A stretch of DNA of 33,571 bases from Promethearchaeota archaeon (GTDB lineage: Archaea > Asgardarchaeota > Lokiarchaeia > Sigyniarchaeales > SOKP01): the NCBI GenBank assembly GCA_011364925.1, contig RDOA01000042.1:1-33571 (forward strand), given 5' to 3'. This document shows, piece by piece, positions 23,765 through 29,766 of this stretch (its first letter is position 1; every line of letters begins with the position of its first letter). The notes under the pieces are model-generated. The model saw only the letters and a program-made list of their open reading frames with translations, was not told the origin of the DNA and did no database searches. Position numbers and translations under genes: made by a program.

Positions 23765-25742
23765 GTCTAACCTCCCTTTGTTTCTCGTGAAATTTGATTA
23801 CATCCTTTTCGGATCTGTTTTCGTGATTTGTATATGGACAAAGAATGGAGCACACTCCACAGCCATCGCATAATTCAGGAGAAATATAAGACGAAAAACC
23901 CTGCCAGAGTTTTCCATTTTCATCGGTATATTGTTTTTCTTGTGAGTCCATACTAATCGCTGGACAATAGAAGTCTTTCATACATGTATGACACTTACGA
24001 CAGACATCTTGATCCACATAGAAGGGTTGTATTTTTTCTCCTCTTGTCCTTTTTCTTCTATCGTTCCATAATGCACATGGACCTCTTGAAATTATCACTG
24101 TTGGACCTGGTTCCTCCAATGCTTTTTTGAAAGATGGAATACAATTTTTCGCGTCAAAACAATCGTTGATAATAATATTTTTAAACCCTATGCCCTTCAA
24201 TACATCTTCAATTTGAATTTTATTCTTAGGATTATTGGGGGGGCTATAACCTGTTCCTGGATTTGTTTGTTGTCCAGTCATAGCAGTAACCGAATTGTCA
24301 AGAACTATTACAATCACATTCTCGTTATGATGACAAATATTAATCATTCCCGGTAATCCTGCATGGAAAAAGGTACTATCTCCGATTACAGAAATAACCT
24401 TCTCGTTTGCTGCTAACGAAATCCCGCTTCCAGATCCAAGCGTAGCACCCATAGATAACATTAGGTCATCTCCATGTAATTTTGGATAGATTTCACTGTT
24501 AAGAAGAAGCATGGAATAACAACCGATATCATTAATAAGTGCAATTTGATTAGATTTTCCTGTTACAGCTTTTTGAAGCGCCCAAAATGTTGCACGATGC
24601 GGACATCCGGGGCAAAAAACAGGAATTCTTACGGGTAATATCGATTTTAATTCATCTGCTCTCGAGACAATAGCGTCATAATCGATTGGAGTTTCAATTT
24701 TATAGATTTCCTTAAAGACATTAAATACGATAGGAATGTTATACTCAAAAGCTTCGCTAAAATGGCCAGATTCTTTACCATATACCTTTAAATTGGGATT
24801 AGAATCCTTTGCTATTGCTTTTAGTTGGATTTCTAGGTAAGGAGATAATTCTTCTACTACAATTACTCCTTCAAGGTCTTTGATAAAAGATGATATTAAA
24901 TTTTTAGGAAGTGGGTACGTTGTTCCTAGTTTTAATATTGGGGGATTGATTTCGAGTTTATTGCTTACTTCACGAACATAGTTATACGACACTCCAGAAA
25001 CGATTACACCAATATTAGCAGTACCCTCAATAATCGTATTAAACTCAGATTCTTCAAAATCTTCTCTGATTCGTTCTCTTCTCTCAAGCATTTTTAGTTT
25101 AAAAGCTCGAGCTTTTAAACCAACAGTAGCGTATTTTCTATTAAATTCTCGAAAACTTGCTTTCCTAAATTCAGTTCTATTTAACGGTTCTAATGGTACA
25201 ACAGTAGATTGATGATTGATTCGTGTAGTAGTTCTCACCAAAACAATAGTTTGGAACTTTTCGGAAATATCGAACGCAGCTTTCGTCATACGCTTAGCTT
25301 CTACAGGATCGGTAGGTTCTAACATTGGGATATAAGAATTAGATGCAAAAAACCTTCCATCTTCTTCGCTTTGAGATGAATGACAAAAAGGATCGTCCGC
25401 AAAAACTAAAACGCAACCTTTGTTTACTCCTGTATATCCTAAGCTGAAAAATGTGTCAGAAGCTACATTTAATCCTACACTCTTCATCGCTATTAAGGAT
25501 CGCTGACCTCCCATTGAAGCACCCGCAACTATTTCAAGCGCTACTTTCTCATTAGTAGCAATCTCCATTTTGATATCAAAATCATTAGAGATTTGATAGA
25601 ATGTATCCAAAATTTCTGATACAGGTGAACCGGGGTAAAAAGCAACAACTTTTACATCGGATTCTAACGCCCCTCGAACAATTGCTTCATTACAAAAAAG
25701 AAAAGCTTGAGTCTTATCTTTTGAGATTACATCAGATAACAT
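23754..25742 (-). CDS. iorA: Indolepyruvate:ferredoxin oxidoreductase, alpha subunit
   Basis: A 662-residue subunit holding the pyrimidine-binding domain (N-terminal, 'FYPGSPVSEILDTF', 'NEKVALEIVAGASMGG'), a central domain, the TPP-binding domain ('CPGCPHRATFWAL', 'NDIGCYSML', 'VIGDSTFFHAGLPG', 'LDNSVTAMTGQQ'), and two C-terminal [4Fe-4S] ferredoxin motifs ('CRKCHTCMKDFYCP' and 'CDGCGVCSILCP'). All parts needed for catalysis are present. The enzyme ferments aromatic amino acids via their 2-oxoacids and supplies reduced ferredoxin. It is the first gene of the iorAB operon; a TATA-like box and an inverted repeat lie directly upstream. Confidence 0.96.
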   Translation of the reverse strand: MLSDVISKDKTQAFLFCNEAIVRGALESDVKVVAFYPGSPVSEILDTFYQISNDFDIKMEIATNEKVALEIVAGASMGGQRSLIAMKSVGLNVASDTFFSLGYTGVNKGCVLVFADDPFCHSSQSEEDGRFFASNSYIPMLEPTDPVEAKRMTKAAFDISEKFQTIVLVRTTTRINHQSTVVPLEPLNRTEFRKASFREFNRKYATVGLKARAFKLKMLERRERIREDFEESEFNTIIEGTANIGVIVSGVSYNYVREVSNKLEINPPILKLGTTYPLPKNLISSFIKDLEGVIVVEELSPYLEIQLKAIAKDSNPNLKVYGKESGHFSEAFEYNIPIVFNVFKEIYKIETPIDYDAIVSRADELKSILPVRIPVFCPGCPHRATFWALQKAVTGKSNQIALINDIGCYSMLLLNSEIYPKLHGDDLMLSMGATLGSGSGISLAANEKVISVIGDSTFFHAGLPGMINICHHNENVIVIVLDNSVTAMTGQQTNPGTGYSPPNNPKNKIQIEDVLKGIGFKNIIINDCFDAKNCIPSFKKALEEPGPTVIISRGPCALWNDRRKRTRGEKIQPFYVDQDVCRKCHTCMKDFYCPAISMDSQEKQYTDENGKLWQGFSSYISPELCDGCGVCSILCPYTNHENRSEKDVIKFHEKQREVRHDL
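23771..23776 (-). promoter_or_regulatory. SD of iorB
   Basis: On the minus strand GGGAGG lies inside the 3' end of iorA, six bases before the iorB ATG. Confidence 0.65.
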
Positions 25743-25769
25743 ATAGAGATAACACTTATTTTTTTACAT

Positions 25770-25778
25770 TTTATTTAT
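25770..25778 (-). promoter_or_regulatory. TATA-like box of iorA
   Basis: On the minus strand ATAAATAAA lies 28-36 bases before the iorA ATG, consistent with a short-leader or leaderless archaeal promoter. Confidence 0.5.
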
Positions 25779-25799
25779 GAGACAGAAATTCACTGTCTC
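25779..25799. promoter_or_regulatory. Inverted repeat abutting the iorA TATA box, candidate operator
   Basis: GAGACAG, seven bases, CTGTCTC: a perfect seven-base inverted repeat directly upstream of the iorA TATA box, where TFB contacts DNA. A protein bound here could block or assist pre-initiation complex assembly. It could equally form a small hairpin; no flanking gene ends here, which argues against a terminator. Confidence 0.45.
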
Positions 25800-25906
25800 T
25801 GATTGTAATTCTGAAATTTCTCTTAAAATCATTTTCATTATTTTTTATAATTCTTTTATTGGAATGTTGGAACTTTTTTTTTATGTATAAAGCTAAAATT
25901 TATTAA

Positions 25907-26026
25907 CTTAAAGAAGTATCGGATGGTTATGTGGTTCGCAAAAAAGAGGGAAAAGTTAAAACTATCCAAATAACTGATGAAGGAATTCTTGAACTGAAGA
26001 AAATTAGAAATTTAATATATTATTAA
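25907..26026 (+). pseudogene. Remnant of a winged-helix regulator gene (C-terminal wing only)
   Basis: An open stretch of 39 codons, with a stop codon immediately upstream (25904-25906) and no credible start, reads '...DGYVVRKKEGKVKTIQIT' followed by 'DEGILELKKI'. This is the wing and last helix pattern of MarR/PadR/ArsR-type DNA-binding domains (GYVxRxxEGKxxxxxITxEGxxxL). The first helices of the domain are not found upstream in any frame. It is interpreted as the decayed 3' end of a transcription-factor gene in the 316-base gap between iorA and the beta-helix gene. The rest of that gap is AT-rich promoter DNA for iorA. Confidence 0.5.
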
Positions 26027-26058
26027 TTTTTTTTTACTTTATAACTAAAATATATTAT

Positions 26059-26652
26059 TTAGTTTAACTGTAAGAAGATGAAAATAATTGCTATTAAACT
26101 TGCAATAATTAAAAAAAAGAAAATTTTTGGTCTTGGAACGATATTTTGTTTCATAAAATTATCAAAGATTTGGTTTTGTTCAGGAAATAAACATTTTTCA
26201 TAACCATTATTATCACTATAATCTCTATAAATTTTTCGAAAGCTTGTTTGATTAAACTGACAATTCTTAACTCGATTTAAATTTAAGATATTAATTTCAC
26301 AGTTAATAATCTGCAAATTTTTGCATCTAGTAATTGTTAATTTCTCAAATTTACAGTTTTCTATTGAAATATTCTTACACCCAAATAAATCAAGTTTGTC
26401 CAAATGATAGTTTCGAAATGCTGAATAAACAGTTATATTAGAAAGAAAATATTCTCTTGGCAATTCAATTTTTTCTATGATATAAGGATTCGATATTGTT
26501 CCTTGCCCTTGAAGTGATTTGTCTTCGATTAATTCTTCAAGTTTCTCATTTGTCTCAATATCGACTCCCCTCTCCATCCGAGAGAAATTAAAGTATTCAT
26601 ACTCTCCCGAATCTAACATTTTTTTCAACTTTTTCCTATCTTCTTCAAACAT
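26059..26652 (-). CDS. Tail-anchored protein with short right-handed beta-helix region
   Basis: A 197-residue protein of unknown function. After a charged N-terminus (1-45), 'GQGTISNPYIIE' (49-60) is the lead-in seen in many archaeal parallel beta-helix proteins. Residues about 92-138 hold 18-residue repeats: 'CKNISIENCKFEKLTITR' then 'CKNLQIINCEINILNLNR', plus a third partial copy, with cysteines (92, 100, 110, 118, 131) in register as a ladder. A single hydrophobic span at 177-195 ends the protein, so it is tail-anchored with the bulk on the cytoplasmic side unless exported by an unseen route; no signal peptide is present. It starts three bases after the stop of the membrane winged-helix gene, so the two are cotranscribed. 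Confidence 0.8.
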   Translation of the reverse strand: MFEEDRKKLKKMLDSGEYEYFNFSRMERGVDIETNEKLEELIEDKSLQGQGTISNPYIIEKIELPREYFLSNITVYSAFRNYHLDKLDLFGCKNISIENCKFEKLTITRCKNLQIINCEINILNLNRVKNCQFNQTSFRKIYRDYSDNNGYEKCLFPEQNQIFDNFMKQNIVPRPKIFFFLIIASLIAIIFIFLQLN

Positions 26653-26655
26653 TTT

Positions 26656-27174
26656 CTATTCATTCCCAGATCTTTTGAAATCTTCCTCCGACCAAACTTG
26701 GAGGGGAGTTTCCAATTCATTAATTTTGATATCTATATAGTCCTGTTTGATATTTCTAATTATAGAATTCTTTCCATATTTTTTTATTAATTTTCTGCCT
26801 AGTAAGGTTAATTGATAACGATTATTTCTTCTTTGGATGTAAGGATATTTCCCATATTCTAATTCGTGAAAGATATCATTAAAGATCTTTAAATCAGATA
26901 TATTATTTCGTTCCAGATTTTCTATGATATAAGCTTTGGTTTTCTTTTTACTATTTGATCTGCTTTGATTCTTAATCGTAAAAAGAGTGACTAGTATCAT
27001 ATTAAAATCTTTTTTTCTTGTGTAGAAACTATAAACCATACTTCCCATAATCAGAGCAGGGATGCCAATAAATGTTAGATTAATTGAAGAAAAATCAACA
27101 AAAATGCTTATATTTTGATATTCAATTCGGAAATTCCCTAATGTGGATAGTAATATAAATTGAAATATGTACAA
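26656..27174 (-). CDS. Membrane-anchored winged-helix protein, candidate regulator
   Basis: A 172-residue protein of no recognised family. Residues about 32-51 ('INLTFIGIPALIMGSMVYSF') form a membrane span, perhaps preceded by a second hydrophobic stretch at 1-12, followed by basic 'TRKKDF'. Residues about 74-135 look like a winged helix: 'KKKTKAYIIENLERNNISDL', then a recognition-helix region and a wing 'YIQRRNNRYQLTLLGRKLI'. This would be a one-component, membrane-tethered DNA- or protein-binding protein. The start is TTG at 27174; the frame opens at 27210 without ATG, so the exact N-terminus is uncertain. It heads a two-gene operon with the beta-helix protein. A 14-base perfect palindrome (27220-27233) sits upstream, between it and the divergent LRR gene. 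Confidence 0.75.
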   Translation of the reverse strand: MYIFQFILLSTLGNFRIEYQNISIFVDFSSINLTFIGIPALIMGSMVYSFYTRKKDFNMILVTLFTIKNQSRSNSKKKTKAYIIENLERNNISDLKIFNDIFHELEYGKYPYIQRRNNRYQLTLLGRKLIKKYGKNSIIRNIKQDYIDIKINELETPLQVWSEEDFKRSGNE

Positions 27175-27219
27175 ACTCTCTGCTAATAAGTTTTCGCGAT
27201 TTTTAATTATTTATACTCG

Positions 27220-27233
27220 ATTGGTTAACCAAT
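27220..27233. promoter_or_regulatory. 14-base perfect palindrome in divergent promoter region
   Basis: ATTGGTTAACCAAT lies 45 bases upstream of the winged-helix gene and 63 bases upstream of the LRR gene. Perfect dyad symmetry in a divergent promoter suggests a dimeric regulator site; the winged-helix protein encoded next to it is one candidate ligand. A second, weaker dyad (GTTTA-AC-TAAAC) lies at 27240-27251. Confidence 0.45.
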
Positions 27234-27296
27234 TTTAGCGTTTAACTAAACTATGACTCAGGTAAAATTTTAAAGCCTTCCTTTTAATATATACAT

Positions 27297-28205
27297 ATGA
27301 GCGATAATAATTCCAAAAGGTTCGTCGTTTTTGACGGCAAAAAAATTCATGTAGAAGAAGGATGCCTTTATCTCGTCGATCGTAATATTCAAAACATCGA
27401 AGATATAGAAGGACTCGCAGATCTCCCCGATTTAAAAAAAATATGCCTTAACCTTAATAATATCTCTGAAATTAACGGTCTTGACTCCCTTGTAAACCTT
27501 GAAGAGTTACAATTGCGTTCCAACAAAATTGAAGTAATATCCGGGCTTGAAAACCTTAAAAGTTTAAAGATTCTTAAACTGGAATACAATAACATCAAAA
27601 AGATTTCTGGACTCGACACACTGGAGAATCTTGAATATCTAACCCTCGGAGCGAATAAAATTACGAAAATTGAAGGGCTCGATAACCTTAAAAACTTGAA
27701 ATACTTGTCCTTTGCTGATTCTGCTGAAGGATATGGCAATTACATAAAAAAAGTTGAAGGATTAGATACTCTGGTTAATCTAGAAACTCTTGATTTAAGT
27801 TGCAACCAAATTGAGTCTATAAGTGGGCTGACTCAACTATCAAACTTGAGAGCGTTAGACCTTTTCGAAAATAACATAACAAGCATTGATGGGTTAGAAA
27901 ACCTCTCAAAATTACAAGACTTAAATCTTAATAATAACCAGATCTTAAGCCTTAATAGACTACAGGGGCTATCAAACCTAGAAATCTTAAGATTATCTGA
28001 AAATAAAATTAGCCAAATCAGAGATTTAAGTAATCTCGACTCGTTAGTTGTTCTTAAACTTAATTACAATTCAATTACTCATGTGAATGATATCAAAGTG
28101 GGGAAAAACTTGCGTGAAATCTATTTTACTGGAAATCCCGTTTCCCATGAAGATCTAGAAGGATTAGGAATTAGAAAAGACGGTAAAGTCGTGTACTTCA
28201 AGTAA
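27297..28205 (+). CDS. Leucine-rich-repeat protein (SDS22-like, 22-residue repeats)
   Basis: A 302-residue solenoid. After an N-terminal cap ('FVVFDGKKIHVEEG') there are ten LRRs of the form LxxLxxLxxLxLxxNxIxxIxG, then a C-terminal cap ('NLREIYFTGNPVS'). The 22-residue unit is that of SDS22/PP1-regulator-like LRRs, which bind proteins with the concave face. Repeat 5 ('LDNLKNLKYLSFADSAEGYG') is 28 residues, carrying a six-residue insertion that would form a bulge on one side. There is no signal peptide or anchor, so it is cytoplasmic. A partner cannot be named. It is followed on the same strand by the PadR gene, but a separate promoter with operators lies between. Confidence 0.92.
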   Translation: MSDNNSKRFVVFDGKKIHVEEGCLYLVDRNIQNIEDIEGLADLPDLKKICLNLNNISEINGLDSLVNLEELQLRSNKIEVISGLENLKSLKILKLEYNNIKKISGLDTLENLEYLTLGANKITKIEGLDNLKNLKYLSFADSAEGYGNYIKKVEGLDTLVNLETLDLSCNQIESISGLTQLSNLRALDLFENNITSIDGLENLSKLQDLNLNNNQILSLNRLQGLSNLEILRLSENKISQIRDLSNLDSLVVLKLNYNSITHVNDIKVGKNLREIYFTGNPVSHEDLEGLGIRKDGKVVYFK

Positions 28206-28225
28206 TTTCTCAACTGATTTTACTC

Positions 28226-28246
28226 GAGATCGAGATATTCGATCTC
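28226..28246. promoter_or_regulatory. PadR operon operator, upstream copy
   Basis: Arms GAGATCGA and TCGATCTC flank a five-base spacer (GATAT). Directly after it comes an ATATATTTATTA TATA-like stretch. The arm consensus with the downstream copy is GARATCGA / TCGATYTC. Confidence 0.6.
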
Positions 28247-28289
28247 CGATATATTTATTAAGGTGTCTTTTCTTATATTAAATATATAT

Positions 28290-28309
28290 GAAATCGAATA
28301 TTCGATTTC
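28290..28309. promoter_or_regulatory. PadR operon operator, downstream copy (20-base perfect palindrome)
   Basis: GAAATCGAATATTCGATTTC is a perfect dyad, preceded by an AATATATAT TATA-like box (about 28281-28289) and 22 bases before the PadR ATG. It lies between the TATA box and the likely start of transcription, the usual place for archaeal repression. Its centre is about 63 bases from the upstream copy, near six helical turns, so both would face the same side of DNA. Confidence 0.65.
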
Positions 28310-28331
28310 GATATATAGGTGAAAATTAAAA

Positions 28332-28988
28332 ATGTTCTTTGGTAAACGATTTAGTGGACATGAAAGTGGAATTGTATCTGGATTAGATATCTTAGTTCTT
28401 TCTATTATAGAAAATTACGACGGTATCTCGGGGTACGATTTGATTAGAAGCATCAACGATAAGTTCGAAAAACTATGGCATGCTTCACCCGGAACCATCT
28501 ATCCTTTGCTTAATCGATTATCTAACCGAGGCTTTATTGAAATGGAGATGGTAGTTAAAAATAATCGTAATCTAAAATTGTATAGGATAACTGAGTTGGG
28601 TAAAAAGAAATTAAAAGAAGTTCTCAAGAGCAACTTAGAACCAAGTATCGACACTCTGGGGGAATACCTCAGAACTATCGTACAGACTTGGAGTCCCAAC
28701 GAAGAGAGAATACATAGTATAATGTCTTGTTTCCCGTACCATCGTGAGCAATTTCATAGACAAATTGATGAAGAAGATTATTCAATTGCAAACATTGAAC
28801 GTGTCGAAAGAATATTAAGTGAACTTAATTTTACTGAAAAAAGGCTTTCAAAAAGACTAGAGCACATTAAAGGTAGAATTTCTCATTTTGAAGGAATATT
28901 AGAGGAATTGAAAAGTAAAAGAGAAGAGAATACAAGAAAGATAGAAATCCTTGACGAAGAAGAATACGATGATTTCAAAAAATTTTAG
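28332..28988 (+). CDS. PadR-family transcriptional regulator with helical C-terminal domain
   Basis: A 218-residue PadR. The winged helix spans about 17-96: 'GLDILVLSIIENYDGISGYD', recognition-helix region 'SPGTIYPLLNRLSNRGFIE', and wing 'LKLYRITELGKKKLKEVL'. Residues 100-218 are helical and charged, with a long coiled-coil-like stretch (about 155-205), probably the dimer arm. PadR proteins usually repress their own operon until an effector binds. Two matching palindromes directly upstream support autoregulation. AGGTGA at 28317-28322 is a likely SD nine bases before the ATG. The Hsp20 gene follows 49 bases downstream on the same strand, so a stress or ligand signal may control the chaperone. 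Confidence 0.92.
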   Translation: MFFGKRFSGHESGIVSGLDILVLSIIENYDGISGYDLIRSINDKFEKLWHASPGTIYPLLNRLSNRGFIEMEMVVKNNRNLKLYRITELGKKKLKEVLKSNLEPSIDTLGEYLRTIVQTWSPNEERIHSIMSCFPYHREQFHRQIDEEDYSIANIERVERILSELNFTEKRLSKRLEHIKGRISHFEGILEELKSKREENTRKIEILDEEEYDDFKKF

Positions 28989-29025
28989 TTTTCACCACCC
29001 ATATCCAACTATAGAATTGAGAAAA

Positions 29026-29030
29026 GAGGT
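29026..29030 (+). promoter_or_regulatory. Ribosome binding site that decides the Hsp20 start
   Basis: GAGGT lies seven bases before the ATG at 29038. This supports that ATG over an in-frame TTG at 28951, which would start inside the PadR gene. Confidence 0.65.
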
Positions 29031-29037
29031 AAAAAAA

Positions 29038-29508
29038 ATGTGTGATGATAGGCATTATGGCCATAGGCAAATGCATGGTTGTTTCTCATTTAGCCCAAGA
29101 GACGTAGCAAGAATGAAGCGAATGGCTCATCAATTCATGGGAAGCTTCATGGGGAGCTATATCCACCATAACATCGAAGATTTAGGAGACGAGTACTTAA
29201 TCACAGTACCACTACCAGGTCGAACTAAGGAAGATGTAACAGTTTCTCTTATTAATAAACATTTAAATATTAAAGCATCAAAGCCAAAAATTCCAGAACA
29301 TGAAAAAGTCAAAAAAGAACCTGAAGAACAAGGATTCCCATTCATGTTTAGAGGCTTCACCTTTATAGATGTAAACATGGATGTCCCACTTCCTGCGGAC
29401 GCTGATGAAAATAAAATTTCGTCTAAAATGGTTAATGGACTTTTAAGGGTTATAATAGGAAAAAAACCAGCAAAACCAATAGATATTAGTGAAGAACCAA
29501 ATAATTAA
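29038..29508 (+). CDS. Hsp20 / alpha-crystallin-family small heat-shock protein
   Basis: A 156-residue small heat-shock protein, an ATP-independent holdase that keeps unfolded proteins soluble. The N-terminal arm (1-45) is rich in Met, His, Phe and Gly ('DDRHYGHRQMHGCFSF', 'MAHQFMGSFMGSY'). The alpha-crystallin domain spans about 48-145 with 'DEYLITVPLPGRTKEDVTVS' and the signature 'SKMVNGLLRVII' (AxxxNGxLxI). The C-terminal 'PIDIS' provides the I-x-I motif used in oligomer assembly. The loop at about 83-102 ('PKIPEHEKVKKEPEEQG') is longer than average. It is the second gene after padR, and a strong hairpin/T-tract follows it. Confidence 0.92.
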   Translation: MCDDRHYGHRQMHGCFSFSPRDVARMKRMAHQFMGSFMGSYIHHNIEDLGDEYLITVPLPGRTKEDVTVSLINKHLNIKASKPKIPEHEKVKKEPEEQGFPFMFRGFTFIDVNMDVPLPADADENKISSKMVNGLLRVIIGKKPAKPIDISEEPNN

Positions 29509-29530
29509 AAATGTATTGGTAATAAAAAGC

Positions 29531-29630
29531 GGAGCACTTTAGATTTAAATTACTTTACAACTGATTAAGAGTTTTCAAGTTAGATTATAACTCTAAAGCA
29601 CTCCAATTAATAATATTTTTTTTCTTTTTT
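29531..29630 (+). terminator. Long hairpin plus T-tract after the PadR-Hsp20 operon
   Basis: GGAGCACTTTAGA (29531-29543) and TCTAAAGCACTCC (29592-29604) pair at 11 of 13 positions, with partial further pairing inside. A T-tract (29616-29630, one C) follows 11 bases later. The 74-base stem-loop resembles a terminator or a small structured RNA. It is not a tRNA: no T-loop or anticodon arm fits. Confidence 0.5.
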
Positions 29631-29766
29631 AATCTTGTTTAATAGCACTTAATTAAATTCAATACTTTAAGGATTTTTTATCACAATTCTGACTTATTTT
29701 TACTTAAAATTTATAATTTTGAAATTTAAAATATTAGTAATTGAATTTAATTTAAACAGATAAATT

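Noticed and set aside
27389-27739. Long open frame antisense to the LRR gene
   Set aside because: It mirrors the regular LRR codon pattern on the other strand and has no domain or promoter of its own.
28951-29037. Longer Hsp20 N-terminus from a TTG start
   Set aside because: It would overlap the PadR coding sequence in another frame; the ATG at 29038 has a good SD and fits the family length.
29531-29604. tRNA-sized stem-loop after hsp20
   Set aside because: The outer stem has a two-base mismatch in the acceptor position, and there is no T-loop, D-loop or anticodon arm; hairpin/terminator is the better reading.
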